55,481 bases of DNA from an uncultured Pseudomonadota bacterium (GCA_903915625.1 CAIWTN010000111.1:1-55481), one strand, 5' to 3'. Positions 9,782 to 18,778 are shown, counted from the stretch's first letter. Notes: a model not told the origin generated them from the sequence alone. A program made the numbers and translations.

Positions 9782-9847
9782 ATGCGCTATTTTTACTCGA
9801 CTCTGGCTCAGACTGGCTCCTTTAGTGCAAACTGAATCGGGCTTGGT

Positions 9848-10792
9848 TCAATGCGCCGATTCTTGCCAAGCACCGACTTTGCGCTTGCCATAATTTGTTA
9901 CAGATTGCTCTAATTTCGCCTTAGGGAGCGCACTGTAGCCGACACTTTTTGCAATGCCGCCAACACTTTGCAGATAAAACTTAACGAAGCTGTCTACTTC
10001 CGGACGTTCAGCAGATTTTTTATTGACGCTGATGAAAAGTAATCTGGAAAGCGGATATGCTCCGCTCTCAATAGTTTTACTATCAGGACTTATTGGCGCA
10101 GACTTGCCGTCTTTACTGATTCCAAGTGCACGCAATTTCGATTTACTTTGTTCGTAATAGCCGTAACCAAAGTATCCCAGACTGTTGACATCACCGGATA
10201 CACCGTTGACTAAAGTATTAGTATCAGAGGCAGCGCTGTAATCACTTCTGGAGGACTTAGCCTTACCAACAATGATTTCGGTGAAGTAGTCAAAGGTGCC
10301 ATGCTCAGAGCTAGGGCCGAATAACTTTATGGGTTGGTCTGGCCAGCTAGAATCTAGGTCCTTCCAAGTCTTAATCTTGGATCCTGGCTCCCAGATTTTC
10401 TTCAGCTGCTCGAATGATAATGATTTCACGAAGGTATTCTTCGGATTCACAACCACTGTCAATCCGTCAACTGCAACAGGAAGTTCAATGAGGTCAACGC
10501 CACTGGACTTGCACTTCTGAACTTCATCAGGCTTTACCGGACGCGACCCACCAGCAACATCGAGCTCATTGGAGCAAAACTTCTTATAGCCCGCCCCGGT
10601 CCCGGCTGCTCCGATGGTGACTTTCACATCCTTCTCAACATTACGATAATCTTCGGCCACAGCTTCAGAGATGGAATAAACAGTCGAAGAGCCGTCTATC
10701 TTAACCGCACCTTTGAGTCCCGCGCCGTAAGCTGAAAGACTCATCATGGACAGAGCGAATAAGCTTAGATTGGTCCAGCTGACACTTTTCAT
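9848..10792 (-). CDS. pstS: Phosphate-binding periplasmic protein PstS
   Basis: 314 residues with a signal peptide (cleavage likely after SAYGA, about residue 24). The segments IDGSSTVYSISEAVAEDY, GAAGTGAGYKKFC and SSEHGTFDYFTE carry the residues that coordinate phosphate in the PstS superfamily; the SSTV start and the overall length suggest the short PstS form found outside enterobacteria. It is first in the operon, with an AGGAG ribosome site 9 bases before the ATG. No canonical Pho box is seen upstream (see the separate entry). Confidence 0.94.
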   Translation of the reverse strand: MKSVSWTNLSLFALSMMSLSAYGAGLKGAVKIDGSSTVYSISEAVAEDYRNVEKDVKVTIGAAGTGAGYKKFCSNELDVAGGSRPVKPDEVQKCKSSGVDLIELPVAVDGLTVVVNPKNTFVKSLSFEQLKKIWEPGSKIKTWKDLDSSWPDQPIKLFGPSSEHGTFDYFTEIIVGKAKSSRSDYSAASDTNTLVNGVSGDVNSLGYFGYGYYEQSKSKLRALGISKDGKSAPISPDSKTIESGAYPLSRLLFISVNKKSAERPEVDSFVKFYLQSVGGIAKSVGYSALPKAKLEQSVTNYGKRKVGAWQESAH

Positions 10793-10854
10793 CTTGAGAA
10801 CTCCTGAGTGTTAGTTGATGCCGGGAAGCCTTTTGGCGCTCCATCAATATTCCA

Positions 10855-10888
10855 AGCTCGTACCGAGCTGTCGTACAGGCTAAGTCAT
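10855..10888. promoter_or_regulatory. Dyad and weak Pho-box-like half-sites in the pstS leader
   Basis: A perfect inverted repeat AGCTCG-TAC-CGAGCT (10855-10869) runs into CTGTCGT (10868-10874) and AAGTCAT (10882-10888). The last two match the E. coli Pho half-site CTGTCAT at 6/7 and 5/7, but their 7-base spacing differs from the usual 4. An AT-rich tract (10898-10920) lies further upstream of pstS. A PhoB site is plausible but not shown. Confidence 0.3.
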
Positions 10889-11048
10889 CAGTATTTATAA
10901 AAAAAATTTAAATATTACGTTAATTCTCAACCTGCGCGGATTCAGAGGCTTTGAGTGCGACATGACTAAGGATCCTAAGCACCGTATACTTAATACATCT
11001 AGACCTATGAAATCAAAGACAAAATAAAGTCCTGGGAGGATTACTAAA

Positions 11049-12692
11049 ATGGCCGGTTTAGCCAATCTTGGCCGGATGTTGCCGGTCGTCTTAGCTGCCC
11101 TATGTACCGCTTGCGGCGTCGGCAGCCATCGCCGCGGATCAGCAGGTCCCTCCGGGGGGAGCGTTGAAGCGGCATTCTACAAAGCCGCGGCAGACACTGG
11201 GATGTCCGCCAGAATGATGATGGCCGTCGGTTACCTGGAGTCCAGGCTAACACCGACCAATGCCACCGCTGATTATGCAACGCTGGCAGAGTCCCCAGAT
11301 ACCCGCGCAGCTCTCGGCACTATTATGACGCAGACTGCATTCGGCCTCCCACTTAACACCTTGGGGCTGGACCAAGCGCAAGAAGACTCGGCTACTCTTG
11401 AGTTTCAAGTCGCTGCTTATGCACAATGGCTGCAAAAACAATTTAAGGAGGCAGGCGTCAGTCTGAGCTCGACACCAAATTCGCCTGAAGAAAAGTTCTA
11501 TTGGATATCAAACTTAGCCAAAGTCCATCGCCGTGGCATGGATCAGCGCCGAAACGTACAGATTTTATTTGCCCGCGAGTTAGTTCAGATTCTCAATCGC
11601 GGATTCATTTGGCAGGACAGCCGCAACGGGGCGAAGCTGGAGTTTGGCAAAGAGAGCGAACCTCTAACGATTGAGAAATTTCCAATAAATGGTCAGCAGT
11701 GGCTAAGACTGATAACCCCGACTAATACCGCAGACCTCGGTGTAACGCTTTTACCACTTGCCACTGTCTCAGCGGGTAGCTCAATAAACAAACCCAAACG
11801 CGTTACGGTCATCCACTGCCCACTGTCACTTTCGGCCTGCCTGGAAATGCAGACGCGGAGTAAAGATAGCGAAGCCAAGTTAGCGGCACATTATGTGATC
11901 CCCGCTATCTATCCGAATGATGCGCTACCTGACCCAGTGCTAAATGGAATTTTTCAGGTTGCCGATCTGAGTCAATCACTAACCATCACTAACGCAAGTG
12001 GTCAAAACCAATTAATAACTGACGCCGTTGTGATCATGTTAGTCGGCAACTCAGGAAGAATGATCAGCGGATCGCGCCAGCCGGCAATACCGACCTGGTT
12101 CACTGACGGCCAACTTCGCGGCATGGCCCAAATCGTCAACAACGTCTGCACTTCTCTCGCTCAAAATGATGGCTCTGTAAAACGCGATGAATGCATTTCA
12201 AACAGCGCCGCGAATGGTGTTCAGTTTCGCCACCAAAACAGCAATCAGCAGTATTCATGGGGTGACATTGCCGATTACGATGAAACCATTTTTCACGCAT
12301 ATCTAACTAATCCAGGTGGACTTAGCACCGACGTTCAATTTGATCTCGCATCCTCCGGACGAGTGTTCTCCGCCGGCGACTCGATGGCATTGACTGTATT
12401 GTTCGATTCGTCGGCGCGCACCCTAGAACTTGAGCGCCTGAACCGCTGCCCAAATGGCGGCGTCGTTTGGGAGCCGGTGCGCATTTCGCAGGTGCGAAAC
12501 CAAACCAGAGCCTCGCTCAACGAGGCTCTCCACGATAGCGGCCCGAACCGCAACGGAGAGCAGTATTTCCGCCTGCGGTTGTATGGAGGTGATGGGCACC
12601 TAGTTGGATGGACAGTCGGCAATGTGCTCTTACGTAACTATGAAACCGAGCCTGCGTTCGCCTCCGATAAGTACTGCAAGGCTACTTATTAA
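11049..12692 (+). CDS. Lipoprotein with lytic-transglycosylase-like and amidase_2-like regions
   Basis: 547 residues, strong ribosome site (GGGAGGA), leader with lipobox CTAC (Cys22). Residues about 38-190 contain MMMAVGYLESRLTP with Glu64, the pattern around the catalytic Glu of goose-lysozyme-like lytic transglycosylases. Residues about 248-370 (VTVIHCPLSLSACLE, LAAHYVIPA, VVIMLVGNSG, QLRGMAQIVNNVC) follow the order of an N-acetylmuramoyl-alanine amidase type 2 fold, with His256 at the first zinc position; the other zinc ligands are not obvious. The remaining C-terminal ~170 residues look like beta-sandwich and are unrecognised. A role in peptidoglycan binding or cleavage is inferred; it may be catalytically degenerate. 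Confidence 0.5.
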   Translation: MAGLANLGRMLPVVLAALCTACGVGSHRRGSAGPSGGSVEAAFYKAAADTGMSARMMMAVGYLESRLTPTNATADYATLAESPDTRAALGTIMTQTAFGLPLNTLGLDQAQEDSATLEFQVAAYAQWLQKQFKEAGVSLSSTPNSPEEKFYWISNLAKVHRRGMDQRRNVQILFARELVQILNRGFIWQDSRNGAKLEFGKESEPLTIEKFPINGQQWLRLITPTNTADLGVTLLPLATVSAGSSINKPKRVTVIHCPLSLSACLEMQTRSKDSEAKLAAHYVIPAIYPNDALPDPVLNGIFQVADLSQSLTITNASGQNQLITDAVVIMLVGNSGRMISGSRQPAIPTWFTDGQLRGMAQIVNNVCTSLAQNDGSVKRDECISNSAANGVQFRHQNSNQQYSWGDIADYDETIFHAYLTNPGGLSTDVQFDLASSGRVFSAGDSMALTVLFDSSARTLELERLNRCPNGGVVWEPVRISQVRNQTRASLNEALHDSGPNRNGEQYFRLRLYGGDGHLVGWTVGNVLLRNYETEPAFASDKYCKATY

Positions 12693-12699
12693 TGTTGGC

Positions 12700-13068
12700 T
12701 TAGGGCCACATGAGATATCGGTTACTAATCTGCACACTCGGCTGATCCATGGGATCACGGCCCTCGCGGGGAGCTACCTCGTTAAGTAAATTAACGTCGT
12801 AATAATCCACAAAAGTGGTATCCCCGCGGCCATTTTTCAGCTGTAACGTATTGGCATATTTGGGATTGATATTTTCGACGACAGCAGACTCGCCGGTCTG
12901 AAAGTCGTCACTTTTCGTAGCCGTTAGCTCCACGACATCTTTTGGTAAAATGTCATGCAATTTGGGTGGGGGCGTTCGCCTAAGGGTTTGCTGCTTACCC
13001 TGTAGATCCTGGTAAGTGACAGTATACGGTGTCCTGCTGAAGCTTATAGGACTTGAGTCATCAGCCAT
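12700..13068 (-). CDS. Hypothetical protein, 122 residues
   Basis: Not recognised. Start at 13068 (MADDSSPIS) was chosen over the ATG five codons earlier because GAGGGTGA lies about 8 bases upstream. The protein is polar with no signal or membrane helix. An N-terminal segment with several Thr/Tyr/Gln reads like a beta strand-rich element (YTVTYQDLQGKQQTLRR), and the rest resembles a small beta barrel (AVVENINPKYANTLQLKNGRGDTTFVDYYDV). It converges with the lipoprotein gene, 7 bases between the stops. PilZ-like folds have similar size, but the signature residues are absent. Confidence 0.55.
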   Translation of the reverse strand: MADDSSPISFSRTPYTVTYQDLQGKQQTLRRTPPPKLHDILPKDVVELTATKSDDFQTGESAVVENINPKYANTLQLKNGRGDTTFVDYYDVNLLNEVAPREGRDPMDQPSVQISNRYLMWP

Positions 13069-13247
13069 CGGGGTCACCCTCATTAAGGGCCGGGATCGAT
13101 TTCGAAGCCAGGCGCTTAATCAGGTATCGGCGACATATCGAACAACTTGAGAAAAAAGCTGAATTGTCTTTGTTTTTAAAATGTTGGGACAGAGAAAGTG
13201 CGTCCCAAATCAACAAATCCGCGGAGGTACGGGCTACTTAAACCTGG

Positions 13248-13484
13248 TTAGATAATCTCACGACCTGCAATATATCCCGTGCTACGTGTATTGCATCCGC
13301 AGGTCCTGTTTCCGGCCGACTCAAAAAGAGTCCCACAGGAGATACAAGTCCTCACTTTGATTCGGATTGGTGATAGATTAGCGAGTCGACGAGCGTGATT
13401 CTTGAGCTCAATATCCTTCACAACCGACGGAGGTAGCCGCTTAACTTTGTTCGACTGGTAGTCCTTGGGAAGGTCAAGGTTCAT
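13248..13484 (-). CDS. Small zinc-ribbon-like protein, 78 residues
   Basis: C-terminal half carries CISCGTLFESAGNRTCGC: CxxC, then F-S-GNR, then CxC, the pattern of one-finger zinc ribbons in small bacterial and phage proteins. The N-terminal half is basic (KDYQSNKVKRLPP, KNHARRL) and could contact nucleic acid. A ribosome site AAGGG sits 8 bases before the ATG. Its neighbour downstream on the same strand is the 122-residue hypothetical. Function unknown. Confidence 0.6.
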   Translation of the reverse strand: MNLDLPKDYQSNKVKRLPPSVVKDIELKNHARRLANLSPIRIKVRTCISCGTLFESAGNRTCGCNTRSTGYIAGREII

Positions 13485-13507
13485 GGGTCAGCCCTTCAAT
13501 TTAATGC

Positions 13508-13537
13508 TTATCATACTCTATCAACGTCACGTATAAT
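13508..13537 (+). promoter_or_regulatory. Probable sigma70-type promoter for the exported protein/salvage operon
   Basis: TATAAT at 13532-13537 with a weak -35 (TTATCA, 13508-13513) 18 bases upstream. It sits just before the first gene of the deoA-type operon and would give a very short leader. The -10 is perfect; the -35 matches 4 of 6. Confidence 0.45.
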
Positions 13538-13553
13538 CGCAGGGACGTTAAAT

Positions 13554-16115
13554 TTGCATAAATTTCTTCAAATGTCAATAATAAAGTTATTAATAGCATT
13601 ATGCAGTTATGCATCCGCTTACGGTGCAACAAGCCAACCAGAGTTGGCTGCCGCGACAACTCAGGGGATTGCTGAGCCAATATCCCCGGCAACGCTCAAA
13701 CGCTTTCCTCACTTGGCTCCCTATGTGGGCCATGTGCTTCTGGGTACTCCGGAGGTCCAAGCTGTTCTCGCAGGCATAACAGCAGTGCCGGGCAAGTCAG
13801 ATTGGCAGCCTGCAGGCTTAGCCTTTTTCACGGCAAGCGGACCACCACAAGAGCCCGTGTGGCACCAGCAACAAGCCGTGACGGGCATCGATCTCAAAAG
13901 TAGCGGTCCAAAAAACGCCCCTCCTCCCCACCAGCTTGCTGTCGATTTAGGTGTCGATCAGGAAAGCGGCGCCCCATTCGCTCGCTTCATCTACGGCAAC
14001 AGTAGCTCGGCTGCCTCGAAGCTCACGGTGACCTGGAGCCTGGACAATAAATCAGCACGCCTCTCTCTCGCCTTTGAAGCCATTGGCGGAAATGGCGCCC
14101 CCTTGGCCAACTGGCTCTTACGCCTGAATGGTCACGCCGAAAATATCCTCGGGCCCGTGACGACACCAGAAAAGGGGACAAGGAACAACGGCGGCTCCCA
14201 ATATATGCTCCGGTATCAGGATACGGAGGTTGTAGGTATTTTAGGTTATCAGCGCTTTGCTTTCGACAACAATACACTGTCATGGCAACCCCCTTCGCAA
14301 GGGAGTAATCGCCCAGCCCCAGTCTACGGTATCGAGCTCGCGCTGAGTTCTGCAACAGCCGGTAGTATTTTGAGCCAAGCAGAAGCCCTCAAAATTTGCC
14401 TCAATTCGAATCATCGCATTTTCAAAAATCACCATGATCCAGCGATGAGCCGCTGGCGGACAACCTGCGAATCACCACCTAATTCGGGGTTACTCCGGTT
14501 GAAGCTGAATCCCAAAGACGCAGCAGTAAAAATTCCTCAACCCATTTTTATTTTTGATCGCGATGGTCACCTGCTTCAAGTCACCGTACTGACTGACGAG
14601 CAACATCAAACCATCGAACTCCCGCCCGGGACTGGTTATCAACTAGCCGACACTGCGGGAGGCCGAACTTTTAATGAACTTAGCCCCTTTTCTATCACGG
14701 CAGGTCAGGCACATGAAGTGACTCTGCCACCTAGAGAACTAGGGTCGCTGCAGATTGTAACCACACCTGATAGTCCAAATGCAGCGTTACTGTCGATTGA
14801 GCCAACAATAGCAGGCTATCCAAATGCCGCTCCACTCGTAGCAGATGGTTCGTTCGCATTGCTTCCTTTGCGCCTGAGTCATCGTACATGGCTGACATCT
14901 AACGACCACATCTCCATAAAGTTATTAGCTGGCAGCTACTTGGTTACATTAGCCAACGGACGTATCGGCAGTTTTTGCAGCAAGAAGGTCGTCATTTCTC
15001 CCGGCCAACTGAGCAGTTTGAGCTGCAGCAAAATTGAATCAAACCTAGATAACCAGCGAACGCAGGACTTTATTTACGGTAACCTGAGCCCGTCTCCTCA
15101 TATTCTTCAAGACGAAAGCAAACAAAACACTTCAGCCGACAACATCCCCAAGTTATCAACTGAGTTATCAGAGGCTTTAGGCCTTGATTTCATGTCATCG
15201 TCTCCAAATGTAAAAGCTGAAAACCAAAAGCACTTAGTACCGATCATCGAAATTCCAAGTGAATCATCTGACCTCGTGCTTCGCTATTGGCCGGCAAACA
15301 AAGATCTCACGGAGCGTTGGACGCAAGCTCTGAAGACCGGAGACTCAGAGGTATTCGGTCATTTCAAACGCTTCCTAAAAGACGAGGGTGCGACCGGCTG
15401 GCTAGAGGTCGGATGCCCGGCACCCACAATGAGCATCACGGATCTCGAACAGCTAATCCTCACCCTACAACCGAATGCGCTACAACTTTTCGGATGCAGT
15501 AGCCATCACCGTCAAGATGAGTTGATGGACCTTTGGGAACGAATTGCGCACAGCAATGAAGTGCCCGTTTTGCTTACAGCGGCTCCTATCGACTTCACCA
15601 GTGATCAAGAGTCTTTCATCCCTCGACTGGTTATAGACAAACAGTCAGCAACACAGCCCCTGCAGCTTGATGCATGGTCCCTCCTGCAAAGACGAAATTT
15701 CGGCTTAAGTGCCGGAGCCGTTACTTTCATCCGAGAACTTCGCGCGACTGCGCAAGCTCCTTCTAACCACAAGTTAAAAAACACGAACGTAGATAAGTAT
15801 GACTTGATCATTGACCTAAACCTACTCTCGGGCGCTAATCCCAAAGAAATCCTGGTCTTTACCGAGTCAGGACGCGCCAAGAAAATGTACCCCCCGACCA
15901 ATTTCGATCGCAAAGGACTGATCACACTCCATGATTTGACCCTCGGCAAGGCGCAATGGCTCCGCGTCGAAATCCGTGGTACACCGAAGGAACCAGTGCT
16001 TAACGCTAGCGATCCCGACGACTCGTCTCAGAGTTATCCAATACTCGCTACTACGAACTTTCTAAAGATTAGCGACCTCGTGTCAAAAGACACTAAAGCT
16101 AAGGAGCCCCCTTGA
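13554..16115 (+). CDS. Large exported protein, possibly a degenerate CehA/PHP relative
   Basis: 853 residues from a TTG start (an ATG at 13572 is an alternative); signal peptide to about residue 26 (SAYGA). Residues about 450-490 (LLAGSYLVTLANGRIG... VVISPGQLSSL) resemble the beta domain preceding the PHP barrel in CehA/McbA-type hydrolases, where the ring reads 'PpG.Y.V..srG'. The C-terminus (DLIIDLNLLSGANPKEILVF ... LATTNFLKI) resembles the family's closing domain, which ends near a TNPI motif. No HxH metal motif is visible in between, so any PHP domain is probably inactive. The match is weak and from memory. It overlaps the next gene by 4 bases, tying it to nucleoside salvage. Confidence 0.45.
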   Translation: MHKFLQMSIIKLLIALCSYASAYGATSQPELAAATTQGIAEPISPATLKRFPHLAPYVGHVLLGTPEVQAVLAGITAVPGKSDWQPAGLAFFTASGPPQEPVWHQQQAVTGIDLKSSGPKNAPPPHQLAVDLGVDQESGAPFARFIYGNSSSAASKLTVTWSLDNKSARLSLAFEAIGGNGAPLANWLLRLNGHAENILGPVTTPEKGTRNNGGSQYMLRYQDTEVVGILGYQRFAFDNNTLSWQPPSQGSNRPAPVYGIELALSSATAGSILSQAEALKICLNSNHRIFKNHHDPAMSRWRTTCESPPNSGLLRLKLNPKDAAVKIPQPIFIFDRDGHLLQVTVLTDEQHQTIELPPGTGYQLADTAGGRTFNELSPFSITAGQAHEVTLPPRELGSLQIVTTPDSPNAALLSIEPTIAGYPNAAPLVADGSFALLPLRLSHRTWLTSNDHISIKLLAGSYLVTLANGRIGSFCSKKVVISPGQLSSLSCSKIESNLDNQRTQDFIYGNLSPSPHILQDESKQNTSADNIPKLSTELSEALGLDFMSSSPNVKAENQKHLVPIIEIPSESSDLVLRYWPANKDLTERWTQALKTGDSEVFGHFKRFLKDEGATGWLEVGCPAPTMSITDLEQLILTLQPNALQLFGCSSHHRQDELMDLWERIAHSNEVPVLLTAAPIDFTSDQESFIPRLVIDKQSATQPLQLDAWSLLQRRNFGLSAGAVTFIRELRATAQAPSNHKLKNTNVDKYDLIIDLNLLSGANPKEILVFTESGRAKKMYPPTNFDRKGLITLHDLTLGKAQWLRVEIRGTPKEPVLNASDPDDSSQSYPILATTNFLKISDLVSKDTKAKEPP

Positions 16116-17413
16116 ACGCGCTACCTCAAGAAATTATCCGTCGAAAGCGAGACGGTTTAGCTCTCAGCGAGCCCGAGCTGGCTGAGTTTTTTCACGGATT
16201 TCTGTCTGGGAAGGTGGCCGATTACCAGGTGGGCGCCATGCTCATGGCAATCACGCTTAAGGGCATGTCAAGTGACGAAATTAGCATCTTGACTCGCATT
16301 ATGCGCGACTCTGGAACCAAACTAGAGTGGAAATTCCCCCGCCACTTAATCGTCGATAAGCACAGTACAGGGGGTATTGGCGACAAGACTTCACTTATTA
16401 TTCTTCCTTTGGTTCTCTGCGAAGGCATCAAGGTACCAATGATGGCCGGTCGCGGCCTAGGTCACACCGGTGGCACCTTAGATAAACTAGAGGCCGTTGG
16501 TTGGAAAGTTTACTTGAGCGCCGCGCAGATTGAATCCCAGATGGCTACCTTAGGCGGAGTCATTATGGGACAAACCGAGCAAATGGTGCCTTTAGATCGC
16601 CGCCTCTATGCCATGCGTGATGTAACGGCAACGGTAGAGTCCGTACCTCTTATTGTCGGCTCAATTTTGTCAAAAAAACTTGCTGAAGGTATTGGCGGTC
16701 TTGTCTTAGATATCAAACACGGTTCAGGCGCTTTCATGAAACATCGTCAGGATGCTCTGGAATTAGCGCGCCAGCTCAGCCGCGTGGGCAGAGATTGCGG
16801 GCTAGCTGTCAAGTGTGTCTTATCTGACATGAACTCTCCTCTGGGCACTCATGCAGGAAATGCTCTAGAAATCGCTGAATGCTGCGAGGTACTGCAAGGG
16901 AAAGGTCCCGACGATACTCGGGCACTATCCGTACATCTGGCTACAGAAATGGTTAAACTTGCATATCCAGAGATGGATCGTGAAAGCATTCAAAGTAGAC
17001 TTTTCGAACGCCTTAAAGATGGATCAGCGTGGCAGAAATTCCTACAAATCGCGGAAGCTCAGGGTGGTGATTTAGAATTGCTGACAAATCATAAGCGACT
17101 GTATCAGGCTCCGGTCCAGCGACCGGTCTTCCTTAGTGGCGGGCCAGTTGTTGCTGATATTGACACGAGGCAAATAGGCTTGGCTATTTTGGCCCTCGGC
17201 GGAGGACGCAAACTGTCGACAGATAAGATTAACCCATGGGTTGGACTTAGCGGACTTAAGCGCATCGGCTCAAGCATCAATAACGGTGAACCGATAGCCA
17301 TCGTACACGCAGCAGATGACGCAGCTGCTGATCTTGCGCAGACCCTTATCTCACAGGCCTACAAGTTGGGCGAATCAGCCAGGCCATCGGCATTATTTGA
17401 GGAGATTTCGTGA
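16112..17413 (+). CDS. deoA: Pyrimidine-nucleoside (thymidine) phosphorylase
   Basis: 433 residues, the length of Bacillus-type Pdp. The family signature GRGLGHTGGTLDKLEAV, the phosphate/nucleoside-binding KHSTGGIGDKTS and the KHGSGAFMK loop are intact. It splits thymidine or uridine with phosphate, releasing the base and (deoxy)ribose-1-phosphate, in the cytoplasm. The start is TTG, in a TTGA overlap with the previous stop, and is preceded by AAGGAG. Whether it is thymidine-specific (DeoA) or broad (Pdp) cannot be told by eye. Confidence 0.93.
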   Translation: MNALPQEIIRRKRDGLALSEPELAEFFHGFLSGKVADYQVGAMLMAITLKGMSSDEISILTRIMRDSGTKLEWKFPRHLIVDKHSTGGIGDKTSLIILPLVLCEGIKVPMMAGRGLGHTGGTLDKLEAVGWKVYLSAAQIESQMATLGGVIMGQTEQMVPLDRRLYAMRDVTATVESVPLIVGSILSKKLAEGIGGLVLDIKHGSGAFMKHRQDALELARQLSRVGRDCGLAVKCVLSDMNSPLGTHAGNALEIAECCEVLQGKGPDDTRALSVHLATEMVKLAYPEMDRESIQSRLFERLKDGSAWQKFLQIAEAQGGDLELLTNHKRLYQAPVQRPVFLSGGPVVADIDTRQIGLAILALGGGRKLSTDKINPWVGLSGLKRIGSSINNGEPIAIVHAADDAAADLAQTLISQAYKLGESARPSALFEEIS

Positions 17414-18228
17414 GTGTTACCAATGATATGTTAGAGAAGCTCAATGAAACTGGAACGGCCATTTGCCGCACTCTCGGTGTAAGTACGCTACCGAAGACGC
17501 TTGTCGTTCTTGGTTCGGGGTTCAAAGGATTCGAGCAAACTCTCGCAAATGCAAAAAGTATCAACCTATCGTCTTTGCCCCATGTCGCAGCACCAAGTGT
17601 CGAAGGCCATGGAAGTTCACTAGTCGTGGGTGAAAGCAAAGGTCAGCAAGTAGCGGTGATGACCGGTCGCTTGCACATGTACGAGGGCTTGAGTGCTCAT
17701 GACATCGTATACCCATTGCGCGCAATGGCGCGCATCGGTATCAAGCGGGTCCTATTAACTAATGCTTCGGGCTCCTTGCGATCTCATCTCCCTCCGGGAA
17801 AAATTGTAGCGGTGCGAGATCAAATCAATCTGACCGGAACAAGCTGCCTAATGGGGGCAGCAGGACGCTTATTAGGACCGCAGTTCGTTGACATGGGAGC
17901 CGCATTCGACACCACATGGACTGAGCAAATCCGTTCTTTTAGCCCTGACATTGCAGATGGGGTTTATGTCGGAGTATTAGGACCAGCTTACGAGACTCCG
18001 GCCGAAGCGCGCATGTTGGCTCAGCTTGGAGCCGACGTTGTGGGCATGAGCACAGTACAGGAAGTCATAGCGGCACGGCAGCTAGGCCTGGAAGTGGCTT
18101 GTCTTTCTTTTGTCACAAATATGTCAGGCGGGCTGGGAATCTCACTTAAACACGAAGATGTATTGCAGCTCGTTGCTGATCATCAGCAAAAATTACAAGC
18201 TTTGCTTAATCACGCGATTGGAAATTGA
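17410..18228 (+). CDS. punA: Purine-nucleoside phosphorylase (trimeric type)
   Basis: 272 residues. TGRLHMYEGLSAHDIVYPLRAM, LTNASGSLR, GPAYETPAEARML and GMSTVQEVIAARQLG match the class I trimeric PNPs; the His and Tyr of the GRxHxYEG motif and the Met-Ser-Thr stretch line the active site. It releases guanine or hypoxanthine from nucleosides with phosphate. The start GTG overlaps the previous stop (GTGA). The Glu and Asn used for 6-oxopurines are present in the expected segments. Confidence 0.9.
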   Translation: MSVTNDMLEKLNETGTAICRTLGVSTLPKTLVVLGSGFKGFEQTLANAKSINLSSLPHVAAPSVEGHGSSLVVGESKGQQVAVMTGRLHMYEGLSAHDIVYPLRAMARIGIKRVLLTNASGSLRSHLPPGKIVAVRDQINLTGTSCLMGAAGRLLGPQFVDMGAAFDTTWTEQIRSFSPDIADGVYVGVLGPAYETPAEARMLAQLGADVVGMSTVQEVIAARQLGLEVACLSFVTNMSGGLGISLKHEDVLQLVADHQQKLQALLNHAIGN

Positions 18229-18230
18229 GA

Positions 18231-18752
18231 ATGAAAAAAACAGTAAATTACAAACCACTTTTCGACTCAGACACAATTAAAACACGCATTGCAGAACTCG
18301 GCGCAACTATAACGAAGGACTATAAAGGTGAGCCCTTGGTCTGCATCGGTGTACTGAAAGGTGCCTTCATTTTTATGGCGGACCTAGTCCGCGCCATCGA
18401 TCTCCCATTATCCATGGAGTTCATTGGCGTTTCTAGTTACGCTGGCACAGAGTCGACAGGTCATGTCCGACTCACGCACGACCTTGCTCGCGACATCACC
18501 GACAAGCACGTACTGCTTATCGAAGATGTCATCGATAGTGGAGTCACAATTGACTACCTCTTGGGTCTTTTAAAGCTACGAGGCCCTAAAAGCCTTAAGG
18601 TGGCTACGTTTCTCTCAAAACCAGAAGCTCACAAGATGCATCATCACATCGATTATGTCGGATTTGAAATTAGTCGAGAATTTGTGATCGGCTACGGTCT
18701 AGACTTGGATCAATACTATCGCAACCTGCCTTATTTGGCTCAGGTCACCTAA
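18231..18752 (+). CDS. hpt: Hypoxanthine phosphoribosyltransferase
   Basis: 173 residues from the ATG at 18231; the frame opens two codons earlier at a TTG that overlaps the previous stop. The PRPP loop LLIEDVIDSGVTIDYLL and the flexible-loop SSYAGTESTG are canonical. It joins hypoxanthine or guanine to PRPP, giving IMP or GMP, and so uses the base released by the preceding PNP. Third enzyme of a compact salvage operon. Confidence 0.92.
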   Translation: MKKTVNYKPLFDSDTIKTRIAELGATITKDYKGEPLVCIGVLKGAFIFMADLVRAIDLPLSMEFIGVSSYAGTESTGHVRLTHDLARDITDKHVLLIEDVIDSGVTIDYLLGLLKLRGPKSLKVATFLSKPEAHKMHHHIDYVGFEISREFVIGYGLDLDQYYRNLPYLAQVT

Positions 18753-18778
18753 AGAGGCATTCCGGCGAGAAATAATTT

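Noticed and set aside
9474-9893. Plus-strand 139-codon ORF
   Set aside because: Antisense to pstC and the end of pstS, which are unmistakable; composition is typical of a shadow frame.
10868-10888. True Pho box before pstS
   Set aside because: Half-sites match imperfectly and the spacing is 7 rather than 4; kept only as a weak regulatory entry.
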